The translations under genes were made by a program, and so were the position numbers. The notes below the pieces were generated by a model. It was not told the DNA's origin. It saw only the letters and a list, made by a program, of their open reading frames with translations, and made no database searches. Shown here one piece after another: positions 9,122 through 17,698 of a DNA stretch of 64,000 bases (positions are counted from its first letter, which is position 1; every line of letters starts with the position of its first letter). The DNA is taken from NCBI RefSeq assembly GCF_014640555.1, contig NZ_BMHE01000012.1, positions 62,001 through 126,000 of the forward strand, in the 5' to 3' direction. Source of the DNA: Paenibacillus marchantiophytorum (lineage in GTDB: Bacteria; Bacillota; Bacilli; Paenibacillales; NBRC-103111).

Positions 9122-9573
9122 ACCATTTCCTCTTTTCTATTCAGCTGCCCTGCTATATGTTTCAACAAAATAACCTCAGTTCCTCTCCCGCTGTGCGTAA
9201 GTACTTGAACTTCATCCATCAGCGCTTGCATCAGAAAGAGGCCTAACCCGCCAACTGTGGCTTCACTGATCGATTTGTGATGAAGCGTCGCTTCGTCCGG
9301 ATCCGTTTGAACATAGTTAAAACTATTGCCCTCATCCTTAACGGAAATTTTCAGATAGCCATCGCTATGCTCGAATTGGATGTCTACCGTGCCTGTTTGA
9401 TCCTCGTAGGCATGAAGAATAGCATTATTGCATGCTTCCGCAACGGCTACCTTCATATCTTCAATATCTTCAAAAGAGAAGCCGGCTTTGGTAGCAACAC
9501 CGTATAGGGTAAGGCGAACAATATCCAAATATTCCGCCCTCGCAGGTATAGTAAGTCCGATGTATGGTGTCAT
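9118..9573 (-). CDS. rsbW: Anti-sigma B factor / serine kinase RsbW
   Basis: 151 residues, GHKL ATPase fold: N box EACNNAILHAY, G1 box VKDEGNSF and G2 region VGGLGLFLMQALMDEV. It binds and inactivates SigB, and phosphorylates RsbV on serine. Four-base ATGA overlaps at both ends (with rsbV and sigB) imply translational coupling and 1:1 synthesis. Its G1 box reads DEGNSF, whereas the second RsbW at 11.7 kb has the textbook DEGTGF; the two otherwise share long identical stretches (EYLDIVRL, EDIEDMKVAV). Confidence 0.92.
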   Translation of the reverse strand: MTPYIGLTIPARAEYLDIVRLTLYGVATKAGFSFEDIEDMKVAVAEACNNAILHAYEDQTGTVDIQFEHSDGYLKISVKDEGNSFNYVQTDPDEATLHHKSISEATVGGLGLFLMQALMDEVQVLTHSGRGTEVILLKHIAGQLNRKEEMV

Positions 9574-9941
9574 ATGATTTCTTCTTTCCTTTCTGTTGCA
9601 CGCTGATTGGCTGACTGTTGATCACCATTCACGAAGTATCTGGATACGCCTGTTAAGTCAAACAAACGTTGAATTTTGGCAGGAATGTGTTGAATTCGGA
9701 ATGCGGCTTGCATAGCTGCTCTCACTTTAAGCACTGAGACAAACATGCCGATTCCCGTACTGTCAATATAGCGAAGTTCTCTTAAATCCAGAATAAGACT
9801 TTGGTCTTCCAGGTTCACGACGGAATCAAGCACAGCGGCCAGTTCCGATGCCGCGGACAGATCAAGTTCCCCACTCAGATAGATCATATTTTCTTTGCCA
9901 TTTGATTGCTTATAGACGGTAAATTTACGTATTGCGTTCAC
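9570..9941 (-). CDS. rsbV: Anti-anti-sigma factor RsbV (STAS domain)
   Basis: 123 residues, one STAS domain. The phosphorylation motif YIDSTGIG puts the target serine at Ser61. When dephosphorylated it binds RsbW and frees SigB. The C-terminus runs ~12 residues past the domain and is rich in Q, R and E. The ATG follows the DUF948 gene by 15 bases and the stop overlaps the rsbW start. The expected phosphatase is the REC-PP2C protein at 17.7 kb. Confidence 0.92.
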   Translation of the reverse strand: MNAIRKFTVYKQSNGKENMIYLSGELDLSAASELAAVLDSVVNLEDQSLILDLRELRYIDSTGIGMFVSVLKVRAAMQAAFRIQHIPAKIQRLFDLTGVSRYFVNGDQQSANQRATERKEEII

Positions 9942-9956
9942 AAGATGACCCCTTTC

Positions 9957-10412
9957 CTATTTCGTAACACCGGCGTGCGGTGATTTATTTGCTTTCATTT
10001 TTTGCCACATATCGAAGGATATCGCTGCGCCTTGAATGATCGTTTGCCATTTGTGGTTAGGCTTTGCTCCTTCTTTCATTATACTCGTTTGCTTCACAGC
10101 TGAGAGCAAGCTGGTTGCGGATTGTTTCACCGAAGTTGTCAGTTCGTGAATGACCTGACCCACATCATTCACCGAGCTGAACAAGTGATTCAGTTTAGCC
10201 AGTTTAACTCGTACATCTATGGCCATCTCATTCGTATTGAGAATTACATCCTGTACTTCTGAACTGATTTGTGTCACTTCATTCTTCATCTGGCCCATGG
10301 TCGATGTGATCTCATCCAAGGAATGCTTCAATGACTTTAAGGTTTGTATTAAATAGAAGACCAGAAATACAAACGCAACGGCTGCAATAATCGCACTGAT
10401 TTGGAATAACAT
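9957..10412 (-). CDS. DUF948 (YtxG-like) membrane protein, first gene of the sigB operon
   Basis: 151 residues: one N-terminal membrane helix (~5-26), then a long coiled coil (SLKHSLDEITSTMGQMKNEVTQ onward) typical of DUF948, and a basic tail. The start is ATG 10412 (MLFQISA), with AGGAG 8 bases upstream; the in-frame GTG at 10421 overlaps that site. A near-perfect SigB promoter lies 33 bases upstream, so this gene leads the operon DUF948-rsbV-rsbW-sigB-ppk2. B. subtilis YtxG is itself a SigB-dependent stress protein. Function unknown. Confidence 0.85.
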   Translation of the reverse strand: MLFQISAIIAAVAFVFLVFYLIQTLKSLKHSLDEITSTMGQMKNEVTQISSEVQDVILNTNEMAIDVRVKLAKLNHLFSSVNDVGQVIHELTTSVKQSATSLLSAVKQTSIMKEGAKPNHKWQTIIQGAAISFDMWQKMKANKSPHAGVTK

Positions 10413-10445
10413 TTGAATCACTCCTGTCTGCTTAATTACTTATTG

Positions 10446-10471
10446 TTACCCTCATTGTTCGAAGATGAAAC
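10446..10471 (-). promoter_or_regulatory. SigB-type promoter of the sigB operon
   Basis: Minus strand GTTTCA, 14-base spacer, GGGTAA. Both hexamers and the spacer length are identical to the DUF1328 site. It points at DUF948-rsbV-rsbW-sigB-ppk2, which implies positive autoregulation. Confidence 0.78.
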
Positions 10472-10506
10472 AGGGCGTGCAGAAAATTTCAATTTTCTTT
10501 TTGACT

Positions 10507-10532
10507 GTTTCACTTACAGGGCTGCTGGGTAC
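10507..10532 (+). promoter_or_regulatory. SigB-type promoter of dps
   Basis: Plus strand GTTTCA, 14-base spacer, GGGTAC, 43 bases before the dps start. It is divergent from the sigB-operon promoter 36 bases away. Confidence 0.72.
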
Positions 10533-10575
10533 TTATATGTATAAACAACTATACAAATTAAGTGGAGGGATTCAC

Positions 10576-11034
10576 ATGGCCAAAGTCGCAATCAAAGCAA
10601 ACCCAGTTACAGACATTCTGGATAAACAAGTCGCAAACTTCTCCATTCTTTATATGAAAATCCATAATTATCACTGGTATGTGAAAGGCGAGAACTTCTT
10701 CACGCTACATATCAAATTCGAGGAATTGTATAATGAGGTAGGCTTGCATCTGGATGTAATCGCCGAAAGAATGCTCGCGCTTCGCGCTATTCCGACAGCT
10801 ACCTTGAAGCAGCATCTGGATACAGCTTCCGTTAAGGAAGCGAAGAATGATGAAACGGCGGAACAAATGGTCAAGCAGTTGGCTAGCGACTTCTCGCTGG
10901 TCTGCTCCGAGCTCACAGAAGGCATTGAACTTGCTGAAGAGAGCAAGGATCAGCCTACAGCGGATCTGCTCATTGGCATTCGCTCCTCACTAGAGAAGCA
11001 TAGCTGGATGCTGGAAGCATTCCTTGGGAAATAA
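10576..11034 (+). CDS. dps: Dps-family ferritin (DNA-protecting mini-ferritin)
   Basis: 152 residues, usual Dps length. Ferroxidase ligands are visible in MKIHNYHWYVKG (His30, His33 region) and in EELYNEVGLHLDVIAER. Oxidises Fe(II) with peroxide, stores iron and shields DNA. The start is ATG 10576 (MAKVAIK) behind GGAGGG; the frame continues upstream through the promoter but has no homology there. It diverges from the sigB operon and has its own SigB-like promoter, in line with dps being SigB-dependent in Bacillus. No clear PerR box was seen. Confidence 0.92.
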   Translation: MAKVAIKANPVTDILDKQVANFSILYMKIHNYHWYVKGENFFTLHIKFEELYNEVGLHLDVIAERMLALRAIPTATLKQHLDTASVKEAKNDETAEQMVKQLASDFSLVCSELTEGIELAEESKDQPTADLLIGIRSSLEKHSWMLEAFLGK

Positions 11035-11657
11035 ATGGAAGTAAGAGTTGCATAAAAAAGAGGCTGTCCGATAAGTAACAAAATGGATTAGTGGGACAGC
11101 TCGATTGAAATAAAGAAAAACGGCTTCGCCGCCCTGAGAGATCAGCCTCTTAGTAGCGGCAAAACCTGTTAAGGGAACTAGAGGACGCTATATAGGCAAA
11201 TAGCAGGGATGCTGGGGTATTAGCGGAACTACAGGGTCTTATTTCCACGAAAAACGCTGAAGTTGCCCTGAAACAGCAAAATAGCGGACTGTAGTTCCCT
11301 CACCCCTGCGATATGGATACTTTTGGCTAAAATAGCGGACTGTAGTTCCCTCCCTCTGTTCGCACAGGGCGGCTGGAGTAACTCCGCGCTCACTCCAATA
11401 CATATAAACTCTTATATTTTGAAAAAGGAGCTAAGCGGCTTGTACACGCTTAGCTCCTTTGCTTTTAACGGTCGAGCCCCGTCGTCGCCCCCCCCGCTAC
11501 ATCCATCTGTCACTCTAATGAACTGTATGATGCTTATACACGAGAAAATGGCTACTTTGGCGATCTAATTCAATCGAGGTAAGCCAGGATTGCGCTCTGG
11601 GTACCCAACCATGAGGGCGTGATTCGATGGGTTGAAAATAAGGCAGCATCTATACCC
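11035..11657. repeat. Repeat-rich intergenic region after dps
   Basis: 623 bases without a convincing gene. AAGAGGCTG (11058) can pair with CAGCCTCTT (11143) as a dps terminator. The motif ATAGCGGACTGTAGTTCCCTC occurs at 11281 and 11332; related copies in either orientation are at 11172 (AAGGGAACTAGAGGACGCTAT) and 11222. About 55 bases at 11513-11568 are, in reverse complement, nearly identical to 43949-44003. The short open frame over 11323-11568 runs through these repeats and is not believed. Confidence 0.7.
11425..11460. terminator. Strong perfect hairpin, probable terminator
   Basis: AAAGGAGCTAAGCG / CGCTTAGCTCCTTT, a 14-bp perfect stem, with T residues after it on the plus strand. Confidence 0.7.
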
Positions 11658-12119
11658 TCATGTAGATTGTTCATTTGTTTTGGAGCCAGTATCTGGCGTT
11701 TGCACATATTTCACGAGCGTAACCTCGGTTCCGGCATCCGTGTTCACTGCCACCTCATCCATCAGCGCCTGCATCAAATAGATGCCGAGGCCGCCAGGCT
11801 GCAAATCGCTGGGCGAATTGCCCGTTAGCGGACCTGCTTGCTGGCTGCGCTCTTGATAGTTGAAGCCGGTGCCCTCATCTTTCACTTTCACAATGAACTT
11901 GCCGTCCTCCGCCTCGTAGCTAATCTCGATCTGGCCTATCTGATCGCTCAGCGGCTCACTGTGAAGCACCGCATTGTTGCAAGCCTCCGAAACCGCTACT
12001 TTCATATCTTCGATATCTTCATAAGAGAAACCTAACTTGGAGGCGACGCCATACAGGCTGAGTCTAACTATATCTAAGTATTCCGCAGTAGCGGGTATCT
12101 TCAAACGAACGACATTCAT
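11658..12119 (-). CDS. Second RsbW-like anti-sigma factor kinase
   Basis: 153 residues of the same GHKL anti-sigma family as the gene at 9.1 kb. N box EACNNAVLH, G1 box VKDEGTGFNY, G2 region GGLGIYLMQALMDEV. Many blocks are identical to RsbW. The ATG overlaps the upstream STAS gene stop (ATGA). No sigma gene follows; the next downstream stretch is repeat DNA. It may add a second input to SigB, control another sigma factor elsewhere, or act as a decoy kinase. Probably a duplication of rsbVW within this island. Confidence 0.85.
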   Translation of the reverse strand: MNVVRLKIPATAEYLDIVRLSLYGVASKLGFSYEDIEDMKVAVSEACNNAVLHSEPLSDQIGQIEISYEAEDGKFIVKVKDEGTGFNYQERSQQAGPLTGNSPSDLQPGGLGIYLMQALMDEVAVNTDAGTEVTLVKYVQTPDTGSKTNEQST

Positions 12120-12448
12120 GCTCTGCCTTCGATCCCTTCGTTGAGGAATCCGGAAATTCCTGTAAGATCGAACAGTTTTCTGATACTGGACGGAATATTG
12201 CGCACTGCGAATGGCGCCTTCAGCTCATCCCGAATCTTCAAGGCCGATACCACAATACCAATGCCTGTGCTATCAATATACCTTAACTGTCCAACATCAA
12301 GGATTAACGCTTTATCAGCCCGATGGACAACTTCTTCAAGGGCATGCCGGAATGTTAAAGCTGCCGCCAAATCCAGCTCCCCTCTGATATGAAGCTCTAT
12401 TGATTCTTCCAATTCTTCTCGATCAACCTGGAACTTTTCCGCTGGCAT
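12116..12448 (-). CDS. Second RsbV-like anti-anti-sigma factor (STAS domain)
   Basis: 110 residues, STAS domain with YIDSTGIG (Ser60). The start is ATG 12448 (MPAEKF), since AAGGAG lies 8 bases before it; an upstream in-frame GTG at 12457 overlaps that site. Paired by a 4-base overlap with the second RsbW-like gene. Shares with RsbV the segments FDLTGIS/FDLTGVS and the S-IRKLF / KIQRLF region, pointing to paralogy. No SigB-type promoter was found upstream, so regulation may differ from the first pair. Confidence 0.85.
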   Translation of the reverse strand: MPAEKFQVDREELEESIELHIRGELDLAAALTFRHALEEVVHRADKALILDVGQLRYIDSTGIGIVVSALKIRDELKAPFAVRNIPSSIRKLFDLTGISGFLNEGIEGRA

Positions 12449-12578
12449 TAGCCACACTCCTTTACGTTATTCATCTTCTAAATAGTAACAAGACCCCTAG
12501 AATTTCACAAGTTCCGATTAAAAAGAAATGATCCTTCTGACACATAGCCAAGCTGACCGTAGCCGGCCAGCTTCACCC

Positions 12579-13268
12579 TTATGTGCTCGAAAGATGGTAA
12601 TAATCAACGGAAATAAGTTCTTGTGTTTCCGGCTGTACAAACAATTTAATCAAAGTGTCTCTTCGCTGAAATACGAGCCCGTCCTCAGCAACGAAATCCG
12701 GTTCACCTAGGAATTGTTTCAGCTCCGATACCGTTAATGGAATCTGTTGATCATTGATTTGGATATGCCCGACTGTCGCCGATACTTGGACGAAGGACAC
12801 GACATCTTCATAGAAGCCTACATTAAAATTCGGGTACTGGTAGATCGTTTCTCCGATGAATTGGGGATCTTCGACAATGGTGGAGGGAGGTCCCTTCTTG
12901 GCCGTTACGTCCGCTGTGTTATCCTCCAGAGAAATTCCCTCCAAACTGAACAGCGTTGCAGCCGCAGAACTGACATTGGTCATTGCCATTGGATTAACAG
13001 CAGCTTCGCCGGCATCCTCTTGGGCCACAAGAAGAGGAGGAGGATCGAGCTGTATCAACGCGGCGTCCGAGCTCACTGGCAGCATACTGATGACGGCTGG
13101 TGTAAGGATAACTTCCGGTTCACCGATACGTTCCGTAGTCGCCCCTTTGAGAAACAACAAAGCCGAGGTCATCGCCAGCGAGAACAAAGCTAACTTCAGA
13201 AACCGGCGTCGATAGCTTGTTACGTGTGTAAGCAGCTTGATATCGTTTTCACGAATCATTACATTCAT
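12579..13268 (-). CDS. Uncharacterised membrane-anchored protein at the end of the glycogen operon
   Basis: 229 residues, not recognised with confidence. One N-terminal membrane helix (~23-41) after a basic cytoplasmic start, then an extracytoplasmic part with a low-complexity linker and a C-terminal ~90-residue domain. That domain (VSELKQFLGEPDFV, TLIKLFVQPETQELISVDYYH) resembles small YjgB/DUF4309-like secreted domains in pattern only. The start is ATG 13268 behind GAGGAGGA. It follows glgD by 29 bases on the same strand, so it is probably co-transcribed with glgBCD. A possible hairpin (12550-12573) lies after the stop. Confidence 0.7.
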   Translation of the reverse strand: MNVMIRENDIKLLTHVTSYRRRFLKLALFSLAMTSALLFLKGATTERIGEPEVILTPAVISMLPVSSDAALIQLDPPPLLVAQEDAGEAAVNPMAMTNVSSAAATLFSLEGISLEDNTADVTAKKGPPSTIVEDPQFIGETIYQYPNFNVGFYEDVVSFVQVSATVGHIQINDQQIPLTVSELKQFLGEPDFVAEDGLVFQRRDTLIKLFVQPETQELISVDYYHLSST

Positions 13269-13297
13269 AACGGATCCTCCTCATCACACCTCATGGA

Positions 13298-14449
13298 TTA
13301 TAAGACTCCGCTCTTCTCGGCAACGAAGGGGTGGGCATACTGTCCGCTCAACACGGCCCCTTTCTCCACAACAACCTGTTTGTCCAAAATGACCCGATCC
13401 AAATACGCGCTGGCTTCGATGATGCAATCGTGCATAATCACGCTATTTTTGACACTGGCGCCACTGCCTATCGTCACACCTGGGAAGAGAATACTGTTCT
13501 CCACATAGCCTTCAATCCGGCAGCCCGGAGCAACAAAGGAGTTGCGAACCAACGCTTGTTGATGGCAAGCCGTCTGCTGCTCTTCTTCTTTCCGCGTATA
13601 CACGGATTCCTGATTAATCATGAATTGTTTCCAACCCTGCGGCTGCAGAAGATGCATGCTGTGAGCATAATAGCTATCGATTGAATCCATAATCGCGATA
13701 TAGCCATGATTGGCAAAGCCTTGCACATGAATATCGGCCAAATGCGCCCAAATGACATTTTTCAAATAAATCTCGCTGCCGCTTTTCATGCTTTTCTCAA
13801 TGAGATCAATTAACAATCGGCGCTCGATCACCATCGTATCCAAATCGATATTCTGCGGGGCTAGACTCGGCAGCGCATGGTAGGTTGGCGAGGCGCTGAC
13901 GACACGGCCATGATCATTCATCTCCAAATTATACGCATGTCCGATATGCGCGTGACGATCGATCTCGGTTAAATGTTTGTAGAGGACGGTAATTTCTGCC
14001 CCGCTGCTGAGGTGATAATCAACCATATTCTCGAAATTGGAACGGTAGATCACACTGCTCGGCGCAAGCAGAATGTACGTTTCCTGGCAAGATTTCAGAT
14101 AATCCAAATGGCTGTACAGATGGAGAAGATCCCCATGTTCCAGCGTACGGAAGTTGTCCGCTGTATCGATGCGCAAAGCAACCGGAGCAAGGACCGAAAC
14201 CCCGCCCTCCAGCGAGGCATCCAGCCCCCAATCCTGTCCGTCGCCAACGTGCTCCAGCAGTGATTCTGCCTTCTCGTTGGCGAGCACCACAACTTTCTGA
14301 ATACCCGAGTTGCTCATATTGGAAAGCGCAAAGTCAACCAAGCGGTACTTTCCGGCGAAAGGCACAGCCGCCACACAGCGGTTGCGGGTAAGCGTCGACA
14401 AATCATCCTGTTCATCCATCAGATTAATCATACCAAGAACGTCTTTCAT
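13298..14449 (-). CDS. glgD: GlgD, regulatory subunit of glucose-1-phosphate adenylyltransferase
   Basis: 383 residues; nucleotidyltransferase domain followed by a left-handed beta-helix of hexapeptide repeats (~290-370). It resembles GlgC, but the glycine-rich pyrophosphorylase signature at the N-terminus is replaced by a degenerate LMDEQDDLSTLT, the GlgD mark. Family knowledge: GlgD partners GlgC in ADP-glucose synthesis in Firmicutes. Start ATG 14449 behind AAGGAGGAG; glgC ends 14 bases upstream. Confidence 0.92.
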   Translation of the reverse strand: MKDVLGMINLMDEQDDLSTLTRNRCVAAVPFAGKYRLVDFALSNMSNSGIQKVVVLANEKAESLLEHVGDGQDWGLDASLEGGVSVLAPVALRIDTADNFRTLEHGDLLHLYSHLDYLKSCQETYILLAPSSVIYRSNFENMVDYHLSSGAEITVLYKHLTEIDRHAHIGHAYNLEMNDHGRVVSASPTYHALPSLAPQNIDLDTMVIERRLLIDLIEKSMKSGSEIYLKNVIWAHLADIHVQGFANHGYIAIMDSIDSYYAHSMHLLQPQGWKQFMINQESVYTRKEEEQQTACHQQALVRNSFVAPGCRIEGYVENSILFPGVTIGSGASVKNSVIMHDCIIEASAYLDRVILDKQVVVEKGAVLSGQYAHPFVAEKSGVL

Positions 14450-14463
14450 GATTTCTCCTCCTT

Positions 14464-15648
14464 TTAGCCAAAATTCACACGAGTACCTGTCAGCGCTGCT
14501 GGAATCGATGCTGGGTAATGACGTCCAATGATGGCCTTTTCTCCAATCACCGTCAGCTCCGATCCACCGGGTTTCCCGACAATCGCGCCATCTTTGATAA
14601 TGGTTCCTTCGCCGACAATCGCGTTGAGGACAAGCGCATTTTTGCCGATCTGCACGCCCGGCATAATAACACTGTTTAACACCCGGCTATTGTCTCCGAC
14701 TCTGACGCCATCGAACAGCACGGAATGACTCACATTGCCGTAAATATCCGTGCCGTCGCCGATTACCGCATTATTCACCCTAGCGCTAAGCGCCACGAAG
14801 CTTTTGCCATAATTGCGTTCCTTGGTATAGACAGGCCACTTCTCATGATCCAATTGCAGTGTCGGCGTGTAACCGAGTAAGTCCATATGCGATTCCCAGA
14901 GGCTTTCAATCGTGCCGACATCCTTCCAATAGCCTTCGAACGGATACGCTGACAAATAAGCGCCCGCTTCCAATAGTCCAGGAATAATATCTTTGCCAAA
15001 ATCATGGCTGGAAGAGTCATCCATCGCATCGATCTCTAACGTGGAGCGCAGCACATCCCAATTAAAGATATAAATCCCCATGGAGGCCAAATTGCTGGTT
15101 GGCTTAGCTGGCTTCTCGGCAAATCCGGTCACTCGGTGCGATTCATCCGTGCTCATAATTCCGAAGCGGCTGGCTTCCTCCCATTTCACAGGAATAACCG
15201 ATAACGTTGCATCCGCGCCAGAAGCTTTATGATGCTCCAGCATCGCATTGTAGTCCATATTGTAAATGTGGTCACCGGATATCACTAACACATAGCTGGG
15301 GTTATGCTTACGCAGATAGGATAAGTTCTGGTAAATCGCATCAGCCGTGCCTGAATAGGCATTCGGAGCACCAATTTGTCTTTCCAGCAAGGTGACGCCG
15401 CCCGCATCGCCATCCATGCCCCAAGCTTCGCCATTGCCGATATGCGCATGCAAAACAGCAGGCTTATACTGCGTCAGCACCCCAACCGTATGAATGCCGG
15501 AATTGCGGCAATTGCTCAATGTAAAATCAATGATTCTATATTTTCCGCCAAAATGAACGGCTGGCTTAGCTATATTTTTCGTTAACGGACTCAGTCTAGT
15601 CCCTTCTCCTCCAGCCAATAACATGGCTACACATTCTTGCTTCTTCAT
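14464..15648 (-). CDS. glgC: GlgC, glucose-1-phosphate adenylyltransferase
   Basis: 394 residues. Catalytic N-terminus [23 protein letters not shown] is intact, as are [18 protein letters not shown] and [13 protein letters not shown]. The beta-helix of hexapeptide repeats fills the last ~110 residues. Makes ADP-glucose from ATP and glucose-1-phosphate, the committed step of glycogen synthesis. Seven bases follow the glgB stop, and the ribosome site overlaps the end of glgB. No glycogen synthase or phosphorylase gene is in this cluster. Confidence 0.95.
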   Translation of the reverse strand: MKKQECVAMLLAGGEGTRLSPLTKNIAKPAVHFGGKYRIIDFTLSNCRNSGIHTVGVLTQYKPAVLHAHIGNGEAWGMDGDAGGVTLLERQIGAPNAYSGTADAIYQNLSYLRKHNPSYVLVISGDHIYNMDYNAMLEHHKASGADATLSVIPVKWEEASRFGIMSTDESHRVTGFAEKPAKPTSNLASMGIYIFNWDVLRSTLEIDAMDDSSSHDFGKDIIPGLLEAGAYLSAYPFEGYWKDVGTIESLWESHMDLLGYTPTLQLDHEKWPVYTKERNYGKSFVALSARVNNAVIGDGTDIYGNVSHSVLFDGVRVGDNSRVLNSVIMPGVQIGKNALVLNAIVGEGTIIKDGAIVGKPGGSELTVIGEKAIIGRHYPASIPAALTGTRVNFG

Positions 15649-15655
15649 CCTGATC

Positions 15656-17557
15656 TCATCCTTCCTGTGGGATATATTTCACTGCAACTGCTGCAAGTGG
15701 CGGTATATTCAACATAATGCTATAAGAGCGACCCTGACAGGCGTTTTCTTCGCTAAGCAGCGTGGTATCGTTTACTACGCCTGACCCGCCGTACTCCGCT
15801 TTATCACTGTTAAACACTTCTTGATAGCTGCCTGGCTTCATAACCCCCAAACGGTAACCCTCGTGCTTCTCCGTTTTAAAATTACAGATCATAATGAGAT
15901 GCTCATCCTCGTTTTCTGCTTTCCGAATGAACATCACTAGACCGTCGCTTTTATCTTCTTCTCCAATCGGTTCGAAACCGCTGGCGTCGTGATCGAGCTC
16001 CCAGAGCGCTTTTTCCCCCACATAGAAATGGTTCATATGCGTGACGAAGCTGGCGAACTGCTGATGCTCCTCAAACGCAAGCAAGTTCCACGGCAGTGCA
16101 CTTTCTGAATTCCAATCATCCATCTGGCCGAATTCATTGCCCATGAACAGCAATTTTTTACCGGGATGACCGATCATATAGGCGTAGAGAACACGCAGAT
16201 TGGCGAAACGTTGCCAGTTGTCATCTCCTGACATTTTACCCAGAAGCGACTTGGTGTCATGAACCACTTCATCATGGGCATACGGAAGTATGTAATTCTC
16301 ATCCCAAGCACCGAGCAAGGAATTCGTCAATTGGTCTTCCGCTTCACAGCGCTCTGCTTGATTCTTCTTCATATATTCGAGCGTGTTCCACGTAAAACCT
16401 AAGTTCCATTTATAATTAAAACCAAGTCCGCCATGCTCAACCGAAGCGGTTACCCCCGGATATGAGCTGGAATCCTCTGCCATCATCAAAGCATTGGGAT
16501 AACGGGAGAACACAACCGCATTCAGCTTCTGAAGAAAAGCGATCCCTTCCAAATTCTCGTCGCCGCCGAATTCATTCGTAATCCGATCCTCTTCTTCACG
16601 GTCAAAGTTCAACGTCAAAATACTATAAACCGCATCCACCCTCAAACCGTCAATGTGGTAAACATCCATCCAGAACAACGCATTGGAAATCAAGAAGCTA
16701 AGCACTTCCGGCTTCCCATAATCAAAGATTTGCGTCCCCCAAGTGGGATTCTCCCCTTTGCGGCTGTCTGCATACTCATACAGCGGGGTCCCATCGAATC
16801 GGGTTAAGCCATGAGCATCCTTGCAAAAGTGGGCAGGCACCCAGTCCATAATGACGCCGATGCCTTTCTGGTGACAGCGATCGACGAATTGCATGAAATC
16901 CTTGGGTGACCCGAATCGACTCGTGACGGAGAAGTAACTGGTCACCTGATAGCCCCAGGAAGCATCCAGCGGATGTTCCTCAAGCGGCATCAACTCGATG
17001 TGCGTGTACCCCCGCTCAAGAACATAATCAACCAACTCGTCCGCCAACTCCAGGTAGGTGTAGAAGCTTCCGTCTTCCTTGCGTTTCCAGCTTCCCAGAT
17101 GCACCTCATAAATCAATAGCGGCTGCTGTAGAAATTGATTCGAGGTTTTTGTTGCCAGCCACTCCTCATCCTGCCATTCATATCCTTCCAAAGAAGTTAC
17201 AATGGATGCCGTTCCAGGACGAAGTTCCGTATGAAAGGCGTACGGATCTGACTTCAAGTAACATTCGTCATCCAGCGTGACGATCTCGTATTTATACAAA
17301 GTTCCTTCTTCCAGCTCAGGAACGAAAAGCGTCCATACCCCGCCTGACATCGACATCTTATGGTTGCTGCCGTCCCAACCATTGAAGCTGCCCGATACAT
17401 TCACTTGCTTGGCATTGGGTGCCCACACAGCGAAGTTAATTCCCTTAACCGAATCTCGTTCTTCCACATGTGAACCTAGAAATTGATAGCTTTGATACTG
17501 TGTACCCTCGTGTAGTAAGTATAAAGCGTCTGTCGTAGGGGCCGATACCATCGTCAT
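15656..17557 (-). CDS. glgB: GlgB, 1,4-alpha-glucan branching enzyme
   Basis: 633 residues. CBM48 at ~30-115 ([20 protein letters not shown]), GH13 barrel with GLRVDAV (nucleophile Asp), MAEDSS (acid Glu) and YAHDEVVHD, and a C-terminal beta domain. Introduces alpha-1,6 branches in glycogen. The start is ATG 17557 (MTMVSAP), with GGAGGA 6 bases upstream; two further in-frame ATGs flank it. First gene of glgB-glgC-glgD-(membrane protein). A SigB-like promoter (17596-17621) lies 38 bases upstream, implying glycogen formation under stress or stationary phase. Confidence 0.94.
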   Translation of the reverse strand: MTMVSAPTTDALYLLHEGTQYQSYQFLGSHVEERDSVKGINFAVWAPNAKQVNVSGSFNGWDGSNHKMSMSGGVWTLFVPELEEGTLYKYEIVTLDDECYLKSDPYAFHTELRPGTASIVTSLEGYEWQDEEWLATKTSNQFLQQPLLIYEVHLGSWKRKEDGSFYTYLELADELVDYVLERGYTHIELMPLEEHPLDASWGYQVTSYFSVTSRFGSPKDFMQFVDRCHQKGIGVIMDWVPAHFCKDAHGLTRFDGTPLYEYADSRKGENPTWGTQIFDYGKPEVLSFLISNALFWMDVYHIDGLRVDAVYSILTLNFDREEEDRITNEFGGDENLEGIAFLQKLNAVVFSRYPNALMMAEDSSSYPGVTASVEHGGLGFNYKWNLGFTWNTLEYMKKNQAERCEAEDQLTNSLLGAWDENYILPYAHDEVVHDTKSLLGKMSGDDNWQRFANLRVLYAYMIGHPGKKLLFMGNEFGQMDDWNSESALPWNLLAFEEHQQFASFVTHMNHFYVGEKALWELDHDASGFEPIGEEDKSDGLVMFIRKAENEDEHLIMICNFKTEKHEGYRLGVMKPGSYQEVFNSDKAEYGGSGVVNDTTLLSEENACQGRSYSIMLNIPPLAAVAVKYIPQEG

Positions 17558-17595
17558 CCCTATTCCTCCCATCCTGATTGGATTGATATTCCTTA

Positions 17596-17621
17596 TTACA
17601 CGTCTTTGTGCTTATTGAAAC
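17596..17621 (-). promoter_or_regulatory. SigB-like promoter of the glycogen operon
   Basis: Minus strand GTTTCA, 14-base spacer, GTGTAA, one mismatch from the GGGTAA of the other sites and with the same spacer length. The -35 touches the T-run of the terminator of the upstream phosphatase gene. Confidence 0.5.
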
Positions 17622-17667
17622 AAAAAACGCACAAGTTTTATTCCCGATTGGGATAAACTAGTGCGTT
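17621..17667 (-). terminator. Terminator after the REC-PP2C gene
   Basis: AACGCACTAGTTTATCCC / GGGAATAAAACTTGTGCGTT stem with TTTTTTG after it on the minus strand. Confidence 0.8.
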
Positions 17668-17698
17668 ATCGATTGTAACTAATTAGGTGGAGAATTTA

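Noticed and set aside
11323..11568. 81-codon plus-strand frame after dps
   Set aside because: Runs through dispersed repeats and a strong terminator hairpin; no ribosome site.
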